Of a stretch of 56,240 nucleotides of DNA, positions 7,384-15,991 are shown piece by piece (positions within the stretch are counted from its first letter, which is position 1; each line of letters starts with the position of its first letter). Origin of the DNA: an uncultured Desulfosoma sp. (GTDB lineage: Bacteria; Desulfobacterota; Syntrophobacteria; Syntrophobacterales; DSM-9756); NCBI GenBank assembly GCA_937960435.1, contig CALGPN010000004.1:1-56240 (forward strand). Reading direction: 5' to 3'. The notes under the pieces were generated by a model. That model did no database searches, had not been told where the DNA came from, and saw only the letters and a list, made by a program, of their open reading frames with translations. Position numbers and translations under genes: made by a program.

Positions 7384-8901
7384 ATGAGCAAGACCCACGT
7401 TCCGGCGGAACGCATCCAACCTGTCAACGAAAAGCCCGTGCGTCGGGATGGCCGTTACGTCCTCTATTGGATGACGGCGTATCGGAGACTCTCGTGGAAT
7501 TTCGCTTTGGACCGCGCCGTCGAATGGGCCCTGGATCTGGGAAAGCCTTTGGTGATCTTGGAGGCCTTACGCGCGGGCTACCCATGGGCCTGCGATCGAT
7601 TTCACACCTTCATCCTCCAAGGGATGAGGGAAAACAACGCCCTGTGCCGGCAAACCCACGCCTTGTACTACCCTTACCTGGAAAAAAGTCCCGGGGAAGG
7701 GAAAGGCCTTCTGGACGCCTTGGGCCGTGACGCGTGCGTCGTCGTCACCGACGATTTCCCCGCTTTCTTCCTCCCTCACATGGTGGATGCGGCGGGGAAG
7801 AAGCTGGCGGTGCTACTGGAAAAGGTGGACGGAAACGGTCTCCTTCCCCTGGAAGCCGGCGGAAAAGCCTTCGCGACGGCCTTCGCCTTCCGACGCTACC
7901 TCCAAAAGGTCCTGAGAAACCACGTGGATCATCGTCCGCAGGAAAACCCTTTGGCACACCTGCCGGCCCGAGCCCCGTTGGATCTTTCAAAGATCGCCGA
8001 ACGATGGCCGCCATGCACCCCCGAGGACTTCGACGACATTGCCGGTGTGGTTTCCGCCTTGCCCATCGACCACCGTGTCGGGGCTTGTGCGCTCGCTGGG
8101 GGAACGCGTGCGGCCCGGGAGCGTCTCCATGAGTTTCTCTCCCGGAACCTCGCCCGCTATGCCGTCGATCGCAACCATCCCGACGAAGACGCCTCAAGCG
8201 GCCTTTCTCCCTACTTGCATTTCGGGCACATCGGATCTCACGAAGTTTTTTCGGCCGTCGCCGACCACGAAGCTTGGTCGTCGGAAAAGCTCTCCGCGCG
8301 GGACACGGGATCCCGTCAAGGCTGGTGGGGCATGAGCGAAGGGGCTGAAGCGTTTTTGGATCAGCTGATCACGTGGCGGGAACTCGGCTTCAACATGTGC
8401 CGTTTTGAACCGCGATACGACGCCTATACGTCTCTTCCTCCCTGGGCTCTGGAAACCTTGGAGAGGCACGTCGCCGATCCCCGACCGTTTCTTTACAGCC
8501 TCGAGGACTTCGAAAACGCCCGGACGCACGACCCCGTCTGGAACGCCGCCCAGAGGCAGCTTGTCCAAGAAGGGGTGATCCATAATTATCTTCGCATGTT
8601 ATGGGGAAAAAAGATCCTGCACTGGACGGCCTCCCCGCAGGAGGCTTTGCGGATCATGATCGAGTTAAACAACAAATACGGGCTGGACGGACGGGACCCC
8701 AATTCCTATACCGGCATCTTCTGGATTCTCGGCCGCTACGACAGGCCTTGGGGCCCCGAACGCCCCGTGTTCGGGAAAATCCGCTACATGTCCTCTCAAA
8801 GCACCCTCCGAAAAATCCGCATGAACGAGTACCTCGCTCGGTTCGGGAACGATGGGGCTATTCCCGTGACTCATGGGCGACGGCGGAATAGTAGGCCTTG
8901 A
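7384..8901 (+). CDS. phr: class II CPD photolyase
   Basis: Light-dependent repair of cyclobutane pyrimidine dimers, with FAD as cofactor. The class II pattern is clear: VLYWMTAYRRLSWNFALDRA, VILEALRAGYPWACDRFHTF and LQGMREN in the N-terminal alpha/beta domain, and in the FAD domain SGLSPYLHFGHIGSHEVF, FLDQLITWRELGFNMCRFEP, RMLWGKKILHW, GLDGRDPNSYTGIFWILGRY and RPVFGKIRYMS. No strong ribosome site precedes either the ATG at 7384 or an in-frame GTG at 7372; I chose the ATG. It lies 30 bp after dctM. Its 3' end overlaps the convergent secreted-protein gene by 44 nt. Confidence 0.93.
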   Translation: MSKTHVPAERIQPVNEKPVRRDGRYVLYWMTAYRRLSWNFALDRAVEWALDLGKPLVILEALRAGYPWACDRFHTFILQGMRENNALCRQTHALYYPYLEKSPGEGKGLLDALGRDACVVVTDDFPAFFLPHMVDAAGKKLAVLLEKVDGNGLLPLEAGGKAFATAFAFRRYLQKVLRNHVDHRPQENPLAHLPARAPLDLSKIAERWPPCTPEDFDDIAGVVSALPIDHRVGACALAGGTRAARERLHEFLSRNLARYAVDRNHPDEDASSGLSPYLHFGHIGSHEVFSAVADHEAWSSEKLSARDTGSRQGWWGMSEGAEAFLDQLITWRELGFNMCRFEPRYDAYTSLPPWALETLERHVADPRPFLYSLEDFENARTHDPVWNAAQRQLVQEGVIHNYLRMLWGKKILHWTASPQEALRIMIELNNKYGLDGRDPNSYTGIFWILGRYDRPWGPERPVFGKIRYMSSQSTLRKIRMNEYLARFGNDGAIPVTHGRRRNSRP

Positions 8902-9196
8902 TGAGAAAGTACTTTACATGGGGCTCGGAAGGTTTAACCCGGTCCGTCTCCATGGCCTGAATCAAAAGGTCTTTGTTGGCTCGGTAGAATTCCGCCCTTT
9001 CGCGGGCCTCTTCCCCACACATTCGCAGCGCCTCGGATCGGCTGTCCACCAAATCCTTTTGCACGTCCAAACGGCTGATGTATTCTTCCACACATGCTTC
9101 GTAGGCCGCCCTCTGCGCGGGATCGGCCCGAAGCGTTATGGGGATCATCAGCATCCCCGCAATGAGTACACCAATGAGCACAATGGACTTTTTCAT
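8858..9196 (-). CDS. small exported protein of unknown function
   Basis: 112 residues starting MKKSIVLIGVLIAGMLMIPI, a signal peptide, with likely cleavage after TLRA. The mature part is helical and acidic with two cysteines (YEACVEEYISRLD and ALRMCGEEARERAEFY) that could form a disulfide, so a periplasmic location is likely. GAGGG lies 5 nt before the ATG, which rules against the longer upstream frame. It is convergent with, and overlaps, the photolyase 3' end. No family recognised. Confidence 0.6.
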   Translation of the reverse strand: MKKSIVLIGVLIAGMLMIPITLRADPAQRAAYEACVEEYISRLDVQKDLVDSRSEALRMCGEEARERAEFYRANKDLLIQAMETDRVKPSEPHVKYFLIKAYYSAVAHESRE

Positions 9197-9541
9197 GGGA
9201 CCCTCCTCGTTATGGGTTGCAGCGATAACAAAAGAAGCTTTTGTTGGTCCAAGATGGATCACAAACCATGCCGAACCCGAGCCGGTCGGGGACGAAGGGC
9301 CCCGAAGGCTCCAAAAAACGCCCGATCTGAAAGTTAAACTCAGGATATTTCATGAAATAAGATCAACGGCAGGGGACCCATCCCTCATCGGCAGCAGCCA
9401 TGCACCTCTCGGAGCGAAAACGTTCTCCCCTCCAAGCTTGTCCTCAAGGCAACTTCGTTGTCGCTACGTCAAACAAAAGAAAGTTGGAAGGTGGGGCGCC
9501 GCTGCAAAGGACGCGAGATGGAGGCACTGACAACGGCGTTA
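9197..9541. other. intergenic stretch, no gene recognised
   Basis: 345 bp between the exported-protein start and the sigma-54 activator stop, both on the minus strand. Open frames here are short, lack ribosome sites and resemble nothing known. It must contain the promoter for the exported protein, but I could not pick a convincing one. Confidence 0.5.
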
Positions 9542-11152
9542 TCAGTGTGCCAACGAGGAAGTCGATTTTTGGAAGGCATTTAATCCGTAACGCTTGATCT
9601 TTTTGGCAAGTCCATAACGGCTCAAGCCCAGACGCCGGGCCGCCTGGGTCTTGTTCCCTCCGCAGGCTTCGAGGGCCTCGGCAATGGCTTTTCTTTCCAA
9701 ATCCTGCACTTTTTGCCGGATCCCTGAACAGGGGGGGGCCCCGCGACACGCTTCCGAATAGCTGCGGATTTCCTCACTGAAGTGTTCAAGCCGCAAAAAA
9801 TTTCCCTCTTCAGCCAGCACCACGGCCTGTTCGATTTCGTTTTTCAACTGCCGGACGTTCCCCGGAAAAGGGAAACTCCTCAGGCAATGGAGCACATCCT
9901 GGTGAATCCCCCGAAGTTTTCGTCCGTAGCGCAATACCGCACGATGCATGAAATGATAGGCCAGCACTTCGATGTCTTCCGGGCGTTCACGAAGCGGTGG
10001 CAGGTGGATCCGAAAAACGTTGATTCGGTAGTACAGATCCTCTCGAAAGGTGGCGGCCGCAACCATGGCTTCCAGGTTCCTGTGGGTCGCCGTAATCAGC
10101 CGAAAATCCGCAGGACGTCCGCGGGTAGCCCCTACCGGCCGTACCTCCCCTGTTTCGATCACCCGAAGCAGGGCCTTTTGGATCCCTGGGGGCATGTCCC
10201 CGATTTCGTCTAAAAAGAGGGTTCCCGTGTGGGCTCTTTCTATAAGGCCGATCCGATCACGGTCGGCGCCGGAAAAGGATCCCCGCACGTGTCCGAAAAG
10301 CTCGGAGGCGAAAAGACTCTCGGGGATGGCTGCGCAGTTTTCCGCCACAAAAGGTCCCGCTCCGCGCGAGCTCTGCCGGTGCAACAGCTTCGCGATCAGC
10401 TCTTTGCCGGTCCCCGACTCCCCCACGAGAAGCACTGTGACATCGGAAGCTGCCGCCTTTTGGCTGATTTCCAGTACATGCTGCATTTTGGGGCTGCGCC
10501 CGATCACATCGTCGAACCCAAGCCCTTCTTCAACCAATCGCTCCAGCTTCTTCTTTTCCTGAATGACTTCCCGAAGAGCCTCCTTGCGCCTTTCGGCCGT
10601 TCTTTGGAGTCTCTTGTTGGCCTGTCTGAGTTGCTCAAAGATGAGCGATTTTTCCACAGCCACGGCGAACAAGGCCGCCGCCGCTTCCCCGATGGCGACA
10701 TCTTGGGCGTCGAATCGCCCGGAGACTTTATTGACGTACTCCATCACACCGACCACGGAGCCCTGCAAAAAAATGGGTGTGATCAGCAATTCCTTTGTCA
10801 GCAGCCCGGTTTTTTCGTCGACTTCCGAGCAATGCCGGGAATCTTTCGGGGCGTCGTGAACGATTTCGGAGGTGCCGGACAAGAACACGACACCGGCAAG
10901 GCTCCCCCTCATGGAAACCACCACCCCGGCAAGATAGGGACTATTGAACTCCGGATCATTCTCAAACCAACATAACTGCAACGAGTGCCCATCGGATGAG
11001 GGCATCCAGACGGAGACCGCATAGACATTCATGACGCGGCGCAGTTGGGGCAGGACTTCTTTTGCGAAGCCTCCGAGGTCCGTCTGGTCCTGAGAGGCTC
11101 GAGCCATGCGGGCAAGCAAGACCTTCATGTCCAAAGGCGGCTCGTACTCCAT
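9542..11152 (-). CDS. GAF-domain sigma-54-dependent transcriptional activator (Fis family)
   Basis: 536 residues. An N-terminal GAF-like sensory domain (about 25-170) is followed by a coiled-coil linker (170-210, QLRQANKRLQRTAERRKEAL). The AAA+ domain (about 215-450) has Walker A GESGTGKE (244-251) and Walker B TLFLDEIGD (311-319). A C-terminal Fis-type helix-turn-helix ends GGNKTQAARRLGLSRYGLAK. The loop that contacts sigma-54, normally GAFTGA, reads GSFSGA (291-296), so the key threonine is serine. It should activate sigma-54 promoters in response to a small ligand or redox signal. Targets are not evident nearby. Confidence 0.92.
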   Translation of the reverse strand: MEYEPPLDMKVLLARMARASQDQTDLGGFAKEVLPQLRRVMNVYAVSVWMPSSDGHSLQLCWFENDPEFNSPYLAGVVVSMRGSLAGVVFLSGTSEIVHDAPKDSRHCSEVDEKTGLLTKELLITPIFLQGSVVGVMEYVNKVSGRFDAQDVAIGEAAAALFAVAVEKSLIFEQLRQANKRLQRTAERRKEALREVIQEKKKLERLVEEGLGFDDVIGRSPKMQHVLEISQKAAASDVTVLLVGESGTGKELIAKLLHRQSSRGAGPFVAENCAAIPESLFASELFGHVRGSFSGADRDRIGLIERAHTGTLFLDEIGDMPPGIQKALLRVIETGEVRPVGATRGRPADFRLITATHRNLEAMVAAATFREDLYYRINVFRIHLPPLRERPEDIEVLAYHFMHRAVLRYGRKLRGIHQDVLHCLRSFPFPGNVRQLKNEIEQAVVLAEEGNFLRLEHFSEEIRSYSEACRGAPPCSGIRQKVQDLERKAIAEALEACGGNKTQAARRLGLSRYGLAKKIKRYGLNAFQKSTSSLAH

Positions 11153-11209
11153 GGATCTCTCCTTTTGCCTTTAGCCCGCGGGCAACCCGGATGGCGCCTT
11201 CGCGATGGA

Positions 11210-11283
11210 CAAGGAATCAAAAACAAAGCCAGATCACCAGGGAGCATCGATTATCATTTCATATACCAGGCAAGGAATCAAAA
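11210..11283. repeat. pair of 13-bp direct repeats upstream of the activator gene
   Basis: The 13-mer CAAGGAATCAAAA occurs at 11210-11222 and again at 11271-11283, 61 bp apart, in the spacer upstream of the sigma-54 activator (which starts at 11152). Exact duplication in a short spacer suggests regulator-binding sites, but no protein can be assigned. Confidence 0.4.
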
Positions 11284-11326
11284 GACACCCCCTTTCCGTT
11301 CACCGTGACCCTCGTCGGCATGGCTC

Positions 11327-11641
11327 TCACAGATCTTGTGCAAGCTGCCACACATTGAAGCGCCTGATCCTTTTCCAAAAGGATCCCGTGCCCAGCACAA
11401 CGCGCTCGAGGCCCTCGATCAGCCTGTTGAAAAGTTTGACCTGCACGCGCACCACCGTCTTTTCGATAAACTCGCGGGACAGGCCCCCTCGCTCCCCCAA
11501 AAGCGTCCCTATGGGGATTCCCGCCGGAACCACGACCCAAACGCCGGACTGAAAGGAGGGGAAAAGAGCGCCAAGCACATCCCCACCCTCCCATTCGATG
11601 CGGCAGAAGTTTTGCTCGGGCCTTTCCTTTTCAAAAACCAT
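11327..11641 (-). CDS. conserved-looking hypothetical protein
   Basis: 104 residues starting MVFEKERPEQNFCRIEWEGG, with GAGAGG 6 nt before this ATG; a longer frame upstream lacks one. The sequence alternates beta-like segments (GALFPSFQSGVWVVVPAGIP) with a basic helical C-terminus (VQVKLFNRLIEGLERVV). No signal peptide or membrane segment. Divergent from the proteasome-like gene, whose start is 79 bp away, so they may share a control region. I do not recognise the family. Confidence 0.5.
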   Translation of the reverse strand: MVFEKERPEQNFCRIEWEGGDVLGALFPSFQSGVWVVVPAGIPIGTLLGERGGLSREFIEKTVVRVQVKLFNRLIEGLERVVLGTGSFWKRIRRFNVWQLAQDL

Positions 11642-11720
11642 GACATCCTCTCTCGGAACGTGATATGGACAAGCGAACCTCGACGGTGCATCCCCCCCTC
11701 TATGGACAGAGGAGCGGCCC

Positions 11721-12359
11721 ATGACCCAGATTTTCGGCTACCATACACCTCAGACCATCCTTCTGGCCACCGACAGTTTGGCTTTGTGCCCGGACAGCGG
11801 CGGTGGTTGGGAACGAAAGGCCGTTCGAAAAATCGTCCAACTCTCCCCTTCCGTTGTCATGCTCTCGGGCGGCGCCGGCACGGGCCTGGCCCTCACCCAT
11901 CAATTTGCCGAAGCGGTCCGTTCGCAAGGGCTCTGGGATGTGGAGAGCATCTTTCCCCGGGCACTGCCTTTCGTTCGATCCCGGGCGGCGTCGGTTCCGC
12001 ACGGCCCGGACTTTTCCTCACGACCGGAGGCCTCCGAACTCGACCGATACTATATCCTCCTGGCCGGCATGTCCCTGCGTTCCGATCCGCCGACAGCTCA
12101 CTGGATGCTTCTCGGCTCCGAATCCCGCGGCAGCCCTGTGGAACGCATCGCTATCGGTCCTGCGCTCGCCATTCCCCGGCACATGGGTTTCGAAGTCCGG
12201 GTGAGCCGTTTGTCGGGATCTCGGGAAGATCTGGAGACAGCGGAAAAACTTATGGAGGAACTGCTTCGGCGTCGCGCCGAACAGACTCAGGACGCCGCGC
12301 CGCCGTTTTTCTTCATCCGCATCGACGCCGACGGCATCACCGAACGGCAAGCGTCTTAA
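11721..12359 (+). CDS. proteasome/HslV-like Ntn-hydrolase candidate
   Basis: 212 residues starting MTQIFGYHTPQTILLATDSL. After removal of the first Met, Thr becomes residue 1 and the Asp of ATDSLAL is residue 17, exactly the proteasome T1/D17 spacing. K36 in RKIVQL takes the place of K33 after a three-residue insertion. It is followed by SPSVVMLSGGAGTGLA, matching the beta-subunit 'S..I....aG...D' core. I infer an N-terminal-nucleophile fold, with possible autonomous peptidase or amidase activity. No HslU or Mpa partner is adjacent. Start supported by AGAGGA upstream. Confidence 0.65.
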   Translation: MTQIFGYHTPQTILLATDSLALCPDSGGGWERKAVRKIVQLSPSVVMLSGGAGTGLALTHQFAEAVRSQGLWDVESIFPRALPFVRSRAASVPHGPDFSSRPEASELDRYYILLAGMSLRSDPPTAHWMLLGSESRGSPVERIAIGPALAIPRHMGFEVRVSRLSGSREDLETAEKLMEELLRRRAEQTQDAAPPFFFIRIDADGITERQAS

Positions 12360-12402
12360 CCGCAGAGAAACCCCGATCATGACGCGCAGCGCGCGGCTCA
12401 CA

Positions 12403-12421
12403 GCCCGCATCGTGTGCGGGC
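12403..12421. terminator. 7-bp hairpin between convergent genes
   Basis: gcccgca/tgcgggc with a 5-nt loop in the 117-bp spacer between two convergent genes. It lacks a U-tract on either side, so terminator function is only a possibility. Confidence 0.3.
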
Positions 12422-12476
12422 CCACGCCCTGCGCTCCGGAAGAACAAGGAATTCCCGCCCCGCAAGGGAAAAGCGC

Positions 12477-12773
12477 TCAGCGGTCCTCGATCCGTTCCCC
12501 GGGCATGCGAAAGATTTCCATCCCTCGCCCGCCGAGCCTTTTTCTCAGATCTTGAAGGGATGTTCTGAGGTGTGCGCTTCCCTCGTCGGCAACGGCGACC
12601 AGCACAGCGCAATTGTACCCGGGCCAGACGGCGTTATCCATTTTGGGCACGGCGTGTGGGCCTTTCCCCAGCACCCGATCCCATTTGGTAAAACCCGTCA
12701 CGCAGCAGTGCTCGAGGGTCTCCATGACATCTTCGTCGAAGGAGGCATCATAGAAAATCCAGTACATGTCCAT
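12477..12773 (-). CDS. PG0541-family transporter-associated (PII-like) protein
   Basis: 98 residues, MDMYWIFYDASFDEDVMETL, with the family-typical CCVTGFTKWDRVLGKGPHAV and NAVWPGYNCAVLVAV segments. Members are small ferredoxin-fold, PII-like cytoplasmic proteins encoded next to RND exporters and thought to modulate them. The ATG at 12773 has GAGG at good spacing. It lies 24 nt after the RND permease stop and closes the efflux operon. Confidence 0.75.
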   Translation of the reverse strand: MDMYWIFYDASFDEDVMETLEHCCVTGFTKWDRVLGKGPHAVPKMDNAVWPGYNCAVLVAVADEGSAHLRTSLQDLRKRLGGRGMEIFRMPGERIEDR

Positions 12774-12797
12774 GCAGCACCTCAAAGGGCCGAAGGT

Positions 12798-15700
12798 TCA
12801 CGAAGTTCGGGAAGCCCGGCGGCGCTTTTCCAAGAGGTAATAAAAAGTGGGCACCACGATGAGGGTCACCGCGCTGGAAAGGCTTAAGCCTCCGAGCATG
12901 GTAATCCCGAGGGGGTTCCATGTTTCCGCGCCCACACTCGTGGAAACGGCCATGGGCAGCATGCCGAAAAAGGTGGTGAGCGTGGTCATGAGCACGGGCC
13001 GGAGCCTATTGCGGCCCGCTTGGGTGACGGCTTCGAAAAGGCCGAGGCCTCTTTTTTCCAACAGGTGAGTGTAGTCCAAGAGGACGATGGCGTTATTGAC
13101 GACGATCCCCAAGAGCATGACCACGCCCATAAAAGAAACCACCCCAAGGGTCGTTCCTGTGAAGTAAAAGGCATAGAGCACGCCGCTGACGGCAAAGGGC
13201 ACAGAAAACATGATGATGAGCGGGTCTCTCAGGTTGCCGAAAAGGGACGCCATGACCATGTACACAAGCACGATGCCCAAAACAAAGAGGATGGTCAGCT
13301 CGCGGAAAGCCTTCTGCTGCTCTTCCACATCCCCCCCGAAGGACAAGCTCACCCCTTCGGGAAGGTCCAAGGCCGCCAGTCGCTCCCGTAACTCCGCACT
13401 GGCGGAACCCAGGGAACGCCCCAAAAGATCCGCCTCCACCTTGACGATTTTTTGCCGGTTCTTGCGTTCGATTTCGATGGGCCCGCTGCCTTCCCGAAGA
13501 GTGACGAAGTTTTTGAGCTGGACCGTTCGGCCGTCCGGCAGAGGCACCGGGGACCGAAGAAGGTTTTCCAGCCGGTTTTTGTCTTCTTCGGTAAGGCGTG
13601 TAAAAATATCAAAGCTGTCTCCGGCATCGCGATAAAGGCTCGCTTCTTTGCCATAGAAAAAGTTTCGCAGGATTTCCGCCACCTGGGCCACGCGAAGCCC
13701 GAGGGATGCCGCCTTTTCTCGGTCGATCATGACCCACAGCTCGGGGCGGGGCGGCTTTTGGCTGATCTCCACATCCACAAGCCCCTCCATGGAAAGAAAG
13801 ATCTTTTCGATGCGTTCCGCCGTTCCCATGAGGACGTCCATGTCCGCCCCTTGAATCTCCAGGGAGATGGCTTTGCCGCGACCCTTAAGGATCTGGGCGA
13901 TGGGGTCCTGGGCGCTCACCATGATCCGGCTGATCCCGGGAATCTTCACAACTTCTGTGCGAAGCAGCGCCGCAATGTCTTTGGCGCTTCGATCCCTCTT
14001 GTCCCGATCCACCAATTTGAACCCGATGGACCCCACATTGGCCCCCTCTTCGAAACCCAAGGCCACTCCGATCCCTTCCTCGGACTGGCCGGCAAAAGCG
14101 TAGGAATGGCGAAATTCCTCGGGTTTGACGATCTTTTCGATGTTGTCCAAAATGGCTTCCACCACCCGGTTGGTTTCTTCGAGGCGCGTCCCTTCGGGGA
14201 GTCGAAAGTCTACGAGCACATCGCCGCTGTCCACTTCGGGCATGAAGGACGTGGAAAGAAAAGGAACCAGAGACAGACTGCTCAGGAAAAGCGCAAAGGC
14301 GAGGAAAAGGGTCGTTTTGCCGTGGTGCAAAGCCCACTGCAAACAGGTCTCATAAAATCTTTCCACGATTTGGAACGCCGCCTCGCTCTTTCGGTAAAGA
14401 GTTCCCAGAAGACCCGTGTGGCGATCCGCCTGGAAATGCCTGCGATGCAGCCATTGGGAACACAGCATCGGGGTTAAAGTCAGGGCCGTGAACAAGGACG
14501 CCATGAGGGTGACCACGACGACGAAACCCAGCTGTTTGAACATGATGCCGGCCAGGCCTGTGAGAAACATGAGCGGGACAAAGACGACCACCGTGGTCAA
14601 TGTGGAAGCCGTAATGGCCAGCCCCATTTCGCTCGCCCCAAACATGGCCGCCGATGTCCTGCGAGTTCCCCGCTCCATGTAACGGACGATGTTCTCCAAA
14701 ACGACGATCCCATTATCCACCACCATACCGGAGGCGATGGCCAAGGACATGAGGGAGATGAGATTGATGGTGTAGCCGAAAAGAAACAGGAAAATAAAGG
14801 AGAGGATCAAAGAAAAGGGGATGCTCAGGGCGATGATGAGCGCCGAACGGATCTGTCGCAGAAAAACCACGGTGACCAACACCACAAGGGCGATGCCGTA
14901 GTACAGGGTGCTGCGGAGGTTCTTGATGGAGGTGAGGATGTTTTCCGCCGTTTCCATGACGATATGGATCCGCACATCGGTGGGGAGGCTCTTTTGGATC
15001 TCCTCGATTTTCGCCCGCACTTTGCGGGACACCTCCACCGTGTTTTCGCCCGTTTGTTTTTGCAAAATGAGCACAATGGCCGGCTTGCCGTCCCCCCAGC
15101 CGTTCAGTTCCATGGGCTTGAAATCATCCTCAACCCGAGCGATGTCCCTCAGGTAAATCGGGCGACCGTCCACGAAACCCACAACCGTGCGTTCCATCTC
15201 ACGGGCGTCGGTAAACCGGGCAGGCACGCGAACGAAATATTCTTTCTGGCCGGCTTTGATACTTCCCGCCGGGACATTGACGTTTTCCGCCGCCAATACA
15301 CGGTTGACCTGTTCTAGCGAGAGCCGATATCCTTCCACCTTTTCCAAGTCGAAATAAACGTTGATTCGGCGCCTTAGGCCACCGTAGAGCTGAATGGCCC
15401 CGACGCCGGGAACCCTTTTGAGTTCATCGGAGATGCGCTTGTCCACCAGGTGGTACAGACGGGGCCAGCTGGTTTCCCCGGTCACGGTGATGAAAAAGAT
15501 AGGGGCGGTGGCGCTGCTGAACTTATAGAGCATGGGCGCTTCGGCGTCGGGCGGTAGGTCCCTTTTGGCTCGTTCCAGCCAGTCGCGGATGTCGTTGGTG
15601 GCGGTGGAAAGGTTTGTCCCCCAGTTGAATCGGCACACGACGACGGAGAGGTTGTCCAAGGACTTGGACGTCAAGGTGTCCAGGTTACTGACGGCGTTGA

Positions 15701-15911
15701 CCTGGTCTTCGATAATCTTGGTGACTTCCGTTTCCACGTCCGAGGCGCTGGCCCCCGGCCACGTAGTGAGGATCGAAACCACGGGAGGGCTGATGTCGGG
15801 GAACATGTCCACGCTGAGACGCAGAAGGGACATGATCCCGAGAAGAAGTCCTGCGAGGAGCATCATGAGGGTGGCCACGGGTTGTCGAACGGCAAATTCG
15901 GGCAGTCGCAT
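12798..15911 (-). CDS. RND (HAE1/AcrB-type) efflux permease
   Basis: 1,037 residues, the usual length. N-terminal MRLPEFAVRQPVATLMMLLA, then PDISPPVVSILTTWPGASAS and VETEVTKIIEDQVNAV in the first periplasmic porter region. Twelve membrane helices are expected. The proton-relay helix 4 reads GMVVDNGIVVLENIVRYMER, with one of the two AcrB aspartates replaced by Asn, as seen in many relatives. It is the proton-driven inner-membrane pump of a tripartite exporter with the adaptor and outer-membrane genes upstream. Substrate is unknown; the lack of the CusA Met pattern argues against a heavy-metal pump. Confidence 0.93.
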   Translation of the reverse strand: MRLPEFAVRQPVATLMMLLAGLLLGIMSLLRLSVDMFPDISPPVVSILTTWPGASASDVETEVTKIIEDQVNAVSNLDTLTSKSLDNLSVVVCRFNWGTNLSTATNDIRDWLERAKRDLPPDAEAPMLYKFSSATAPIFFITVTGETSWPRLYHLVDKRISDELKRVPGVGAIQLYGGLRRRINVYFDLEKVEGYRLSLEQVNRVLAAENVNVPAGSIKAGQKEYFVRVPARFTDAREMERTVVGFVDGRPIYLRDIARVEDDFKPMELNGWGDGKPAIVLILQKQTGENTVEVSRKVRAKIEEIQKSLPTDVRIHIVMETAENILTSIKNLRSTLYYGIALVVLVTVVFLRQIRSALIIALSIPFSLILSFIFLFLFGYTINLISLMSLAIASGMVVDNGIVVLENIVRYMERGTRRTSAAMFGASEMGLAITASTLTTVVVFVPLMFLTGLAGIMFKQLGFVVVVTLMASLFTALTLTPMLCSQWLHRRHFQADRHTGLLGTLYRKSEAAFQIVERFYETCLQWALHHGKTTLFLAFALFLSSLSLVPFLSTSFMPEVDSGDVLVDFRLPEGTRLEETNRVVEAILDNIEKIVKPEEFRHSYAFAGQSEEGIGVALGFEEGANVGSIGFKLVDRDKRDRSAKDIAALLRTEVVKIPGISRIMVSAQDPIAQILKGRGKAISLEIQGADMDVLMGTAERIEKIFLSMEGLVDVEISQKPPRPELWVMIDREKAASLGLRVAQVAEILRNFFYGKEASLYRDAGDSFDIFTRLTEEDKNRLENLLRSPVPLPDGRTVQLKNFVTLREGSGPIEIERKNRQKIVKVEADLLGRSLGSASAELRERLAALDLPEGVSLSFGGDVEEQQKAFRELTILFVLGIVLVYMVMASLFGNLRDPLIIMFSVPFAVSGVLYAFYFTGTTLGVVSFMGVVMLLGIVVNNAIVLLDYTHLLEKRGLGLFEAVTQAGRNRLRPVLMTTLTTFFGMLPMAVSTSVGAETWNPLGITMLGGLSLSSAVTLIVVPTFYYLLEKRRRASRTS

Positions 15912-15991
15912 TTTTCGTCGGTCTCACACGCAAGAGAGATAAAGCGCTCAGGATTCCCGGTTGAAACGCCGCCTGAAATGAAAACGGTCGC

